This document shows positions 40,201-49,623 of a DNA stretch of 64,000 nucleotides, in pieces. Under the pieces are notes generated by a model. It saw only the letters and a list, made by a program, of their open reading frames with translations, did no database searches and was not told the origin of the DNA. The DNA is from Klebsormidium nitens (taxonomy: Eukaryota > Streptophyta > Klebsormidiophyceae > Klebsormidiales > Klebsormidiaceae). Location: positions 230,183 through 294,182 of the forward strand of contig DF236959.1 in NCBI GenBank assembly GCA_000708835.1, written 5' to 3'. How positions within the stretch are numbered: position 1 is the stretch's first letter; each line of letters begins with the position of its first letter. Both the position numbers and the translations under genes were made by a program.

Positions 40201-43200
40201 ATTGCCGTTGCTGGAATCCTTTGAACGGCCCGGAAAGAACTTTATCGTGCACCTGTTCTTTGCTGCCCTACGGAGTAGCGTCGACCGAGATGTGTGAGCT
40301 CTTTGCGGTTGCCCGGACCGATGGGGAAGCATCACTGAATCCCTTGAAGTAGAGATACGAGAATCGTACACCTTTTGCTGGATGCATACAGCTTCTTCCG
40401 AGCAACCTGCCAGTTTTAGTGAAAATTCTAAACCAATTTAGTCAGTCTGTTGTTGAGTGAAATCAGTCTAGATTAGATGACACTGAACTGGCAGGTTGAT
40501 CGGGAGAAGCTGTATCGACGTGCAACGAACTGGGAAGCTAGAAATTGACGCAATTTTCCGTTTATTGACAAGCTCAAGCCCCTCTTGCGTCTATGTGCAG
40601 GAGGTACTGAGTTTGAGTGCCAGAACGTTCCGCCCCTGGTGAGCTCTCCGCCCACCTTCTCTGGAAGCTGCTACGGAATCGGCTGGTTAGACTATCGTTC
40701 CTCCTTCAATCTCGTTCAGAGGCGTCCCGCTTATGTGTCGGTTCAGCAATTGTTGACTTAGAGCGTGGACCTTGCTTTCAACCCTACTTCGGAAGTGCCA
40801 AAGCTGCTGACAGTTCCACGCGTCGTTTCGGCAAGTTATATCCACCTTATAAAAGGCTTTTTGATGAACCCACACTCCAGCATTAGGAAAACGGTGCGAC
40901 GGAACCGTTCTTTAGAGCAAGTGATTGCATCAAAGAGGTACAGTCTCACCACTTTTGAGCAGACGGATTTCGTCCTTCTGTCGATCCTCAGGCGGATGCA
41001 ATCCAACATTGTGAGCGCATGCTTTCATGAAACCTTTCCACCTTTTAAGATTCTTATACACAGAGTGAGCCAGCCAAAATGAGCAAAGAAGGCGTCGCTT
41101 CCCCTCCAGGTTTCTGGCCCACGTGACCGAAGTCCTTGCGGCGTCCGGCGAGCGCGTTCACACCTTGCTCCAGGAGCCCCGGGAGGGCCTCGGGGGCTGC
41201 GGTTTGGAGGAGTCGTTCCGGCTGCAGTATGCCGAGGACGTGGCTGCAGAGGACGCCACGTGGCAGGTGGGGATTGGAAATTGCACGGTCCACAAGCGTC
41301 TCGGTTGCGGGCAATGATGCACATGGAAGACCACGGTTGAACAGACGGCGGTTGAGGGTCTGCTTGTTGTTGCGCTGCTCCGATTTTCGCTTTTGACTCG
41401 GTTTTTTGAAAGAAGATTTCTACGTTGCTTGCCACATTTACATGCACACGCGTCGGTGACAGAGGCCCGGGACGAGCGGGAAGAGGCGTTCCCATTGGAA
41501 GCAAAGTCCGCGAAGTTTTCGGCTTCGGTCAAGTATTACTCTGCCTCCCGGGCACAAGTACTTGATTCTATCGAGCGACCAAATAAAATTAGTCGGGTTG
41601 CTTCGTGCGGGACGGCGCAAGCCTGATTTCCCTTCCCTTAATCTTGTATTCCCGGCCTTCAGATCCTAATGAAGACTTCTGCGCAGATTGCACTTTCCTT
41701 TGCAGCGCCCTGTGCTGGGCCGCGAAACTTTGAGCACTCCACATCTTCGGACCTCCCTTTCCTTGTAATTTCAATCTCTTTTGTTCCTTCTGCGCAGAAC
41801 GCGCCCTTTTACCTCGCGCAGTGCCCCGTGCTGGGCCGCGGAACGCTAGAAACACTGCTCATCAGACGGTCCGCATCAGCGGCACGCGATCCGGACGTCC
41901 TGAAGCTGCTGGACATCTGCCGCCAGTACGGCCTAGACGAGGCCGCCGTCAAGATCTGCCGGGTTAGTGATCGTTAAATAACTTCCGCTGTCAGATGTTC
42001 GTATGAGATTCTGCAAAGCCTCTGCGAGAGTGGTGGGCCAGACCAATGAGGCCCCCATTGGAATTGCAGAGAGACCTGCCGTGAAGCCCCTTCGGTCCGC
42101 AGAAATATCCGGTGCTAGTTGCTGGTCTTGTGTGTGAAGCTTGGTTGTCACGACGATGGCTTTCGGTCTGCTGTGCTTCAAAGAAAGGTTTTGAGCCAAG
42201 AAGACCATTTGCTACGTCGATTGGGCTTTAAATTCCCGGACCGACTCGGAGCCCAGTGGTACGAGGAAAGCTTCGTCAAAGATCGAGGCAGTTTGACAGG
42301 ACTATGAATCTCCGCTGGCGATTACCACCATGGGCATGGACCGGAAGTTTTCGCATCACTCGAGGACGTAGCTAGTGCAAATTGGTGGCCCCAATCCAGA
42401 GCGTACTTTGCAGGGCACCGTAATCCTGCCGAAACTCTCCTTTTCTGCGGAGAAGCAGTCACCGAGGTATCTGATAGTCAGCGGTGCCGTCACATTGGTC
42501 GGGAACATAGCTGATGACCTACGGTTCACACCGATGGCATCTGGGAATGTGGAGTTCAAGCGACGCGAGTGCAGTCCACGGGGATTCGCAATCGCGTGGT
42601 TGCAACAGGGCACGACAACAGGCGTCGACAAGAGCAGAACAAAAAAAAGATTCGATCCTGAAACATTTACTAGGCAAAGCGCACACTGTGAAATCTGGAT
42701 CTCACACCAGAAGATGCGGGCGTCCAACGATGGGAGCACCAGCAAAGGGGACCCGCGGTTGATGGCTGCAGCATAGGCACGACGACAAATAACCAGACTA
42801 CCCAAAGATCTGGTGTGCAGGCACATCAATCAAAGCTCAAAACCCTAAACGTCAAAGCCTGTTCCGCAGAACGTGGGCGTCCAACGGTGGGAGCGCAAGC
42901 AGCGGGGATCGGCGATCGCGTGGCTGCAGCGGGGCCGCGACGACAAACGACTGAACGCGATCGCGCACGAGCTGATTGAAGAGGTGACGAACGCGGAGGG
43001 CGAGGGCCTGGATGCGATCGGGCTGCTGCTGGACAACGTCAGCACGGCCCTGCCTCTCTCGGGCTCGCTCGCGTTTCTGCAACGGTGAGCTGACAAGAAC
43101 TGTAATCTCATAGAGAGAAGCTGGTCTCTAGAAGGGGTATTGATTGTCAACCTCATTTCATGGAGGAGGACACGTAACTCTTTTGGGCTCTATGGCGTTC

Positions 43201-44532
43201 CTCAACGGTGGATAGGGGACTTGACGCTCCGCAATCAAGGGTGTGGGTAAGGTCGTCAGATGCAAACGTCAAAGGGGTGACCTGCCGCACTCAAGCTCGC
43301 TGCGGTTTCTGCAACATTCAGTCAGCGAAGTTCTGAGACACCTCTGGGGGAGTCTTCGTTTCGGGGTTCGTAAACCACCAGTGTGGGTTGGCGTGGATGC
43401 GAATGACGGCCGCTGATTGTGGCGGCGTTCTTGCAAAATACTAAAATCTGGAACCAGAAACAGCTGCCGAGCTTTTGCAGAACTCTGGCAGCGAAGTGAT
43501 TTTCGGGCACGCAGCGTGGAATGGGGCTTCCTGTGTTCAAACGCAGTTGACCCGCACCGTGGCACTCAAAGCGAAGATGTGGCACGACTTTAACGGTCAA
43601 GCTCAGCGTACGCTCTCTTCCCCAAGGACGAGTTCAATGTACGTCTCACTTCATGTTTTTATCTGAACACGAGTCGAAGTGCACACGTATCGCAAGGAAC
43701 AACTTGTGTGTCCTGCAGACGAATTTGAATTTTCTTTTTCGCCGGTGCAGGTACCGGAAATTGCAAGCGACGTTGGCCCTCTTGCGCTCGCCCCCGGCCG
43801 AGGGGCTGCCAGCGCAGTTACGGGCCGCAGGGGAAACGATTGTCGCCCTTCTGACGCCGGGCATGGCTCCCCGCCAGTTCTGGCTCACCATACTTTTTGA
43901 CGCGGTACGTTACTTTCTTGCCGGCTTTCAGGGATTCGGTGTGCAATACTAAATTCTTTCTGGAAATATGCGTTTCGTGCTAGAGGTTACGCCTTCCATC
44001 AACTCTGGCCGCCCACCTGGACCTTACGTTGGACCAATAGCAGAGCCAAGAATCGTCCTGCATGCAACGGACTACCTTTAGTGAAAGTCGCAGATGAGAT
44101 CCGGCCCAAGCGGCCAGTCTTGACAAAACCTGCTGTGAAAGTTCTGTGGGTACTCTTCTGAAGATGCCAATGCTTTGGGACTGAGCGGTGACGATGTTTA
44201 GGTGCATTGCGGTACTCGTCAGTCCTAGATCCACCTCTACCGAGAAGTATTGATACAAGAGAGCAGTGATTGCCAGCTTAGACGTGGGGAGTGAAACTCC
44301 AACGTTCTCTCTGCAGATCCCCCTTCTCGAGTGGCCGGGCTTCACAGTGTTTGACTCGCGGCAGACCTTCCATCTGATGGCTTGCTTAGAAGAACTGCGG
44401 ACTTCGCACTTGCATGACGAGTATTTGAAAAAGGGGGGTGAGGCGATTGATGAGCTGACACTGCAAAGGCTGGATCTAGCGCTTGCCACAAATCTAGGGC
44501 GGGCTTTCGTGAAGGATGCAAATCGGACATAA
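34291..44532 (+). CDS. NUP85: Nucleoporin NUP85 (Nup107-160 Y-complex)
   Basis: Predicted scaffold nucleoporin of 691 aa, close to plant NUP85 length. Exons are 34291-34396, 35029-35164, 35757-35868, 36379-36510, 36983-37198, 37877-37981, 38756-38953, 39761-39886, 40601-40638, 41110-41266, 41798-41962, 42870-43084, 43751-43904 and 44317-44532. Every phase closes. Family features are ERRIAYDSVDPF, ILEYSQEILALLG, LIELFYLGGRPSS, YWEAIAAILAVGWIDAAVFLL, FRLQYAEDVAAEDATWQ and AVKICR, then WPGFTVFDSRQTFHLMACLE and LALATNLGRAF at the C-terminus. It builds the Y-complex stem at the nuclear pore. The first two exons are the weakest; the second could instead begin at 34970 in another phase. Several introns carry decayed copies of neighbouring exon edges. 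Confidence 0.92.
38459..38755 (+). repeat. Two intronic copies of a NUP85 exon 5' edge
   Basis: Two roughly 147-bp units (about 38459-38604 and 38605-38750) precede the real exon at 38756. Each holds a pyrimidine tract, a CAG acceptor and an open frame reading ARE(S/K)WKGKIQKLLTSQ, nearly identical to the true exon. After that they share GTCTCAGGTGCAGGACGC, whereas the true exon continues YVAKCRTVAR. Confidence 0.93.
41668..41745 (+). repeat. Intronic copy of NUP85 exon 41798 5' edge
   Basis: The segment CTTCTGCGCAGATTGCACTT followed by CCCTGTGCTGGGCCGCGAAA mirrors the true acceptor and exon start at 41788-41860. It is diverged and shorter, and sits about 120 bp upstream of the real exon. 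Confidence 0.8.
42546..42790 (+). repeat. Two intronic copies of NUP85 exon 42870 5' part
   Basis: About 160 bp apart, two decayed copies precede the true exon. The first (about 42546-42625) still reads AIAWLQQG, like AIAWLQRG of the exon. The second (about 42708-42790) contains GGGCGTCCAACGATGGGAGC, one base different from the exon at 42876. Neither keeps a full open frame or donor. Confidence 0.85.
43172..43325 (+). repeat. Downstream copies of NUP85 exon 42870-43084 3' edge
   Basis: CAAGCTCGCTGCGGTTTCTGCAAC near 43293-43316 mirrors the true exon end near 43059-43082 (GCTCGCTCGCGTTTCTGCAA). A weaker copy with GGCGTTCCTCAACGGTG lies near 43192. The donor is lost in the stronger copy. Confidence 0.7.
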
Positions 44533-45189
44533 GGCCCGTGTTGAACCAAGACTGATTCTTTCGATGGTCAGCGTCTGTATGCTTCAAATCGTTCGAGTCC
44601 TTCGTTTGTGACTGGTATGAAACTCTGCTTTCATGCATCAGGGAGTAAATCACTATATGGGCCTATAATCGAATCATTGAGTACGATCATGTTGAAATGA
44701 CTGCAGGGTCAGGTCGATCAATGCATGCCAGAGATGCACGTCTTTTCATGATTATAGCCTATATCGGATGTCACTGTGGTTATACGTGACTGCTGGCAAA
44801 TTCACATATGGGGAAAAAGGCCTATAGTACGTCGGCCGGACCGACATGCATATGATCAATTGCATGAACGATTTTTGCAACGATCGTCTGCATGCAGCGC
44901 ATGTCCGATCCACTGAGCTGATCGTAATTTGCATGCTTCGCCGGAAACCAATCCAATCGAACATATATCGCGTTCAAAATTCAGTGACATTCTGCCCATG
45001 GCTTCACCTTTACACATCCAACTATACATGTCACCCACGTCGTGCGCTGAAGCTTGGACGACAGTTAGGCCCGCACATGTGCATTCAATGATTGCAATTG
45101 CATTGACAACCCAGTATACTTCATCTCCTGTCGAAAGAAGAATTACGACAAACTCGACTTCGCCCTCCATTGATGCATCTATGATAAAC
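44533..45189. other. Intergenic island, palindrome-rich, no gene
   Basis: This lies between the 3' ends of NUP85 (+) and the BTB/BACK gene (-). No coding frame was recognised. About 44695-45110 is dense in CATGCATG-, GATC- and GCATGC-type words. Confidence 0.45.
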
Positions 45190-45912
45190 CTACGGGAATG
45201 TTATCGAGACTCGAAGTTTCAACTTCTGCTCAACGAAGTTTTCTGCTAGCAACTCTTCACTGCTTCCTTGACTACCAGCTCTCAACCTGATGGCCGTGAA
45301 GTTCACCCAGTCTTCGCCCATCGCAATCTGCTGGCTAGTCGGGATGTTGCCTACAACGGTGAATCCTTGCCCTTGATCTTGCTCAACTCGAAGTTTGACG
45401 AACAATGGGTTTGAATTGTCAGGCTCAACAGCATTTGTGGGATGGTTGTCCGGCTCGGCTTCGCTAAGCCAAAAGGACGTGCTCAGCTTTGTGACTAGCA
45501 CAAACGTTGAAGCAGAACTTCGAGCAAGGTCGCACTCAAGCTTGTATCCAAAGAATCTCCTTCTATCAACGGAAAAGATATCGTCCTGGGCGAGTCCGCA
45601 TACTTTGGCTTTTTCAATGGCTAGCTCGAAGGTCTTGGTCAAGGGCGTCACTGCACCTGGTCGCGGCGGAAGAACGTCCTGGAAGGAAAGCCTGCTTTTG
45701 GTTTGACGAACAATCTCATGCTGCTCGTTTTGCAACCCCCGGAGTACAAGCGCTCTCCTGATGACCAATGCAACCTCCGCGGATTGCGTTTCAGGCAGCT
45801 GCTGGATTAGACTTAGGAAACTGCTCGTCATGTGGTGGTACCGGATGAATCTGCTCAGGTCCGGAAAGGCCCTCCCCCTGCCCTCCCCTCCTTTCAACCA
45901 TTTGTAGACGAT

Positions 45913-45949
45913 AATGATGCCTACAAGAACCGTAATTTGTAGGCATCAT
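45913..45949. repeat. Perfect 13-bp inverted repeat (hairpin)
   Basis: ATGATGCCTACAA at 45913-45925 is perfectly complementary to TTGTAGGCATCAT at 45937-45949, with an 11-base loop. It coincides with the point where the BACK reading frame of the minus-strand BTB gene breaks. Confidence 0.95.
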
Positions 45950-46199
45950 CTAAATCCAGCATCTTAGATTTGATCAGCTTTTCGCTGAAAGCAAGAAGCC
46001 CCTTCATTGACCCCTGCTCCCGAATGCTCTCCGGCAAGTCTAGAATCCGACACGCATCTACCAGCTTTGCATCTTCCTGGAGCGCTTTTGCAATTGGCTC
46101 TACTGCCCTTGCCAACGGAGTACCGGTCAGCTAGGATGAGAAGCCGAATCAAGGCCTCTTTGTCTGAGCTCATGGCATCCGGGATTGACTTGGTGTAGC

Positions 46200-46861
46200 N
46201 NNNNNNNNNNNNNNNNNNNNNNNNNNNNNNNNNNNNNNNNNNNNNNNNNNNNNNNNNNNNNNNNNNNNNNNNNNNNNNNNNNNNNNNNNNNNNNNNNNNN
46301 NNNNNNNNNNNNNNNNNNNNNNNNNNNNNNNNNNNNNNNNNNNNNNNNNNNNNNNNNNNNNNNNNNNNNNNNNNNNNNNNNNNNNNNNNNNNNNNNNNNN
46401 NNNNNNNNNNNNNNNNNNNNNNNNNNNNNNNNNNNNNNNNNNNNNNNNNNNNNNNNNNNNNNNNNNNNNNNNNNNNNNNNNNNNNNNNNNNNNNNNNNNN
46501 NNNNNNNNNNNNNNNNNNNNNNNNNNNNNNNNNNNNNNNNNNNNNNNNNNNNNNNNNNNNNNNNNNNNNNNNNNNNNNNNNNNNNNNNNNNNNNNNNNNN
46601 NNNNNNNNNNNNNNNNNNNNNNNNNNNNNNNNNNNNNNNNNNNNNNNNNNNNNNNNNNNNNNNNNNNNNNNNNNNNNNNNNNNNNNNNNNNNNNNNNNNN
46701 NNNNNNNNNNNNNNNNNNNNNNNNNNNNNNNNNNNNNNNNNNNNNNNNNNNNNNNNNNNNNNNNNNNNNNNNNNNNNNNNNNNNNNNNNNNNNNNNNNNN
46801 NNNNNNNNNNNNNNNNNNNNNNNNNNNNNNNNNNNNNNNNNNNNNNNNNNNNNNNNNNNNN
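46200..46861. other. Assembly gap (run of N)
   Basis: There are 662 undetermined bases inside the BTB/BACK gene. The true length of the gap is unknown. Confidence 1.
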
Positions 46862-47350
46862 TCTGAAAACTTGGGGCACAAGATTTACCTTGTTACTTGA
46901 TAGTTGCCAAGTATCGCCTTCAAATATTTAGGTTGGGTCGGACTTCTAGGGGTTGCTCCTTTCGTGCTCTAAAATGTGTAAATATCTACCGGGCACTCGC
47001 GATTCCAACCGGGTCCGGACCCAAATCTCAATTTTCTACCGGTTGGTCGTCGAAAGGTACTTGTAAGCAGCCCGTAGCAAAAAACCGACCTCGATTTGGC
47101 CATGTTTCGAGTGATTGGTGGTAGGAAACGTCCTACCGGGCCGAAAACGGGCAAAGTGCTGACATACTGTGGGCTCTACTTGACCTGTGCATGTGTACTT
47201 TTCGACCGTACGGGTGTACATTTTCAAAATCTCCGGGTCCACGGACCTACGGGAAGGTCTTGGGTTCGACCCCAACCAAGATCGCCAAAAACTTTTCTTT
47301 TTACCATGCCGCTAGGGAGCTAAAACTATGAGTGCCGGAATTGGCCCTAC
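46862..47350. other. Non-coding sequence between gap and BTB exon, repeat-like
   Basis: No conserved protein is seen here. It contains GGTCTTGGGTTCGACCCCAA at 47256-47275, resembling a pol III B box or tRNA T arm. It may be a tRNA-derived SINE remnant inserted in an intron. I could not find the rest of a tRNA. Confidence 0.35.
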
Positions 47351-48079
47351 CTGATCCTGCGAACGCCCAGAAGCGCAGAAGCTCGACGAGTGCGTCCTTC
47401 TCTTGAATAGAGTCCACTGTCACAGACGGATGCTCAGAACCTTGGAGCTCGCTTGTGAAGAGCTTCTCAAAGACCTGCATTATGCAGGACCGAGACCGGA
47501 TTAGCTGATAGGCTTTGAGGATTCTCATCTTCTCTCATCTGAAATCATGGGGACAGTAAGGATGCTATCAATCCTCACCAGAGATGCGATGCTCTGCAAA
47601 TGGCAAGCTCTGAGCGATTCTTGTCAATGTTGGCATACATGGTGCTCCAAACTCGAGCGCATATTTTCAGAACTTGTACCTTCCAGCATATGTACCAGGC
47701 AACTCTCAAAATCTGACGTGCTCCTACCTTCAATGTCAAACCACGCAACCAAACGACATTCCTGAACCATACTGTTCCCTGTCTCAGACGGTGTGTCGTC
47801 ATCTTTTCCGGCTTCTCCAAAAAAAGGTGACAGAGACAGACAAAGGTGGTGCCTTGTGTATTGAATGGATGGGGCAGATCCACTCTGGTTGACACACAGG
47901 TCCATGCTGACAATACATGCTTGAAGCCCTACACCAGTATAAGGGTGACACTGTTCTTTTCATGAGTTGGACATTGTCCTTGAATGTTCAAAGAGGCAAC
48001 CCAGCAACTTTTGATTTCGTTCCAGTCCCCATCTCAAATTTGTCTTGTCGAGGTTTGCCTGTTATGACTGCTCACTGCC

Positions 48080-48350
48080 AACTCACCTCACTCTCTGTGG
48101 CCAACTCCAGAGCATTCAACGCAATCTCCAAGGCTCCAAAAACTGAGCTTCTGGTTGCTTCCTTTTCTCCCCAACCAATGCACCACTCGCGTCACTCTCC
48201 TCTTCCCCAGGCGGCGGATACCGGATGGTCAGCCGGTGAGGAGAGAAGATTCCTGGCACATTAAAGCAGGCTGCCCTTTCCAGGGCCATACCCACGACAG
48301 ACTGCAAGGCTTGGAAAAACGCCCTGCTCAAAGCTGGCGGTTTCAAAATG
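48080..48350 (-). other. Possible 5' exon(s) of the BTB/BACK gene
   Basis: On the minus strand, the frame ending at 48088 reads SSVFGALEIALNALELATES followed by Glu, with a GAG|GTGAGT donor. An overlapping frame reads HRLTIRYPPPGEEESDASGA and GEKRKQPE. Either could be the N-terminal coding part of the broken BTB/BACK gene. I cannot decide between them. Confidence 0.3.
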
Positions 48351-48842
48351 GAGCGGTACAGTTCTTCAAGATATTATGGGCCAAAATGCTGAAGAAATGC
48401 AGCCAAGGTTCGTCGACATTCAATGTCAACAAGCTGCACAGCCGGCCGACACAGCCTCAGTCAGGAACCGAGCTGAAGCAAGCTAGCGAACTGGATACAG
48501 AATTTACGCGCACGGGCTGCATGGGTTACTGGTTACAGGCTGCTTATGTAGCTCATGCCTGCGCTTATACGGTCCGTGCACCATTACGGGATGGGGTCAA
48601 TTTCTGATTCCAGGGCGATATGGGGTCAAATTCTCCTTAGGAATGGCAACCGCGAGCTGCCGGTCCCGCCGTTCGGTTAATTTGCGCAAGCAAGACTGGA
48701 CTGACCTTCGAAGCAACGGACGGCAAATCATTTAGCCGTCTCTCGACACGTGGACAGCGTTTCTAGTGGTGATGCGCGCTTATGTGTCTGGCAAGTGGCA
48801 ATACCTAGTACTGGTAAAAGTTTTCCCCCGGCCGGATATAGG

Positions 48843-49155
48843 TACCGTAGTGGAAAGGTATGAATCCGAAAAAATAAATAATTATTTACCATTCGGATTG
48901 CTACATTACCTGTTTTTCGTTCAGAAAGTGATTTTCCGGATTCATTTAATAATTGCTCAAATGCCGTCGGATTCTCAAAATATTAGCCGGGCAGTCTAGA
49001 AGCAGCAGATATGGAGCAAAAATGTGCTCGGGGAGCAGTTCCGAGCACATTCGGATTCAGGGTCGCATTCATTAAATAAATCGACAAAAGACGTCGTATT
49101 CAATCAAATAATTATCATTTTTGATTATTCGGATTCATACCTTTCCACTACGGTA
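48843..49155. mobile_element. MITE with 26-bp perfect terminal inverted repeats, TA target site
   Basis: Positions 48845-48870 (starting CCGTAGTGGAAAGGTATG) are the exact reverse complement of 49128-49153. TA dinucleotides flank both ends (48843-48844 and 49154-49155), as expected for Tc1/mariner- or Stowaway-like insertion. The interior of about 257 bp is AT-rich, has several TTCGGATT words and contains no transposase frame. It is therefore a non-autonomous element mobilised, if at all, in trans. The perfect repeat match suggests recent insertion. Confidence 0.93.
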
Positions 49156-49623
49156 TACGTTCTACGAGATATGTATATGCGCTCCCCTTCTGGAAGAAAG
49201 GCCCATGTCACACAACCAGAGGGAGCGCCCACGAGCGCCTTGTCAGGGAGGACTTTTCTGCAGCCGCATTATTGTCCAGCCTTCAACGATTTGTTGAATT
49301 CTAGTCTCACATAGCCTTTCGAAGTAGCTTGTCAAAGCAGCGTGCTGCCTGGTGAGGGGCTTTCTTCTCTCTGCAAGGACATTTATTCAGCACATTGAAC
49401 CGTCCAAGAGCCCCTCTTTTTGGTAGTCTTTTCATCGACTTTCTTGTAATAGCAATCAGAGATGGTGCTTTCTTCTGGGTGTTCAAATCTGCATCACATT
49501 CAAAGAAAGTGTGGTGCGGCGGGCGGCGTTCCGTCGCAGTACGGTGCTTACAGTATGTCCCGACATTCTTTGGTGGATGTCAATAACGAGAGCTCTTCTG
49601 TGAGATAGCACCGTTTCATCAAA
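49156..49623. promoter_or_regulatory. Region 5' of the TBL gene
   Basis: This stretch of about 470 bp lies between the MITE and the TBL start. No gene was recognised. It should contain the promoter and 5' UTR of the TBL gene. Confidence 0.4.

Larger units (their letters stand above)
45190..47528 (-). pseudogene. BTB/POZ-BACK protein gene, broken or misassembled
   Basis: The pieces fit one BTB-BACK protein on the minus strand. The BTB part is at 47528-47351 (ILKAYQLIRSRS, VFEKLFTSELQGSEHPSVTV, DALVELLRFW). The BTB end is at about 46199-46110 (YTKSIPDAMSSDKEALIRLL, ILADRYSV). The BACK region follows at 46113-45925 (ARAVEPIAKALQEDAKLVDA, EKLIKSKMLDLDDAYK). The C-terminal part is at 45917-45190 (VYKWLKGGEGRG, FPDLSRFIRYHHMTSSFLSL, a TKTFELAIEKAKV segment and a final beta-rich domain). 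A frame change is needed after ADRYSV, and another at a 13-bp hairpin (45913-45949). The run of N at 46200-46861 removes the middle. BTB-BACK proteins usually recruit targets to CUL3 ubiquitin ligases. The breaks could be real or could reflect poor sequence beside the gap. Possible 5' exons lie near 48080-48350. Confidence 0.6.

Noticed and set aside
45964-46881. Frames running through the run of N on both strands
   Set aside because: They are artefacts of unknown bases; only the flanking segments with BTB/BACK features were used.
47256-47290. Second tRNA-like segment (GGGTTCGACCCC)
   Set aside because: The hairpin has a six-base loop and no cloverleaf partner upstream, so it is not called as a tRNA.
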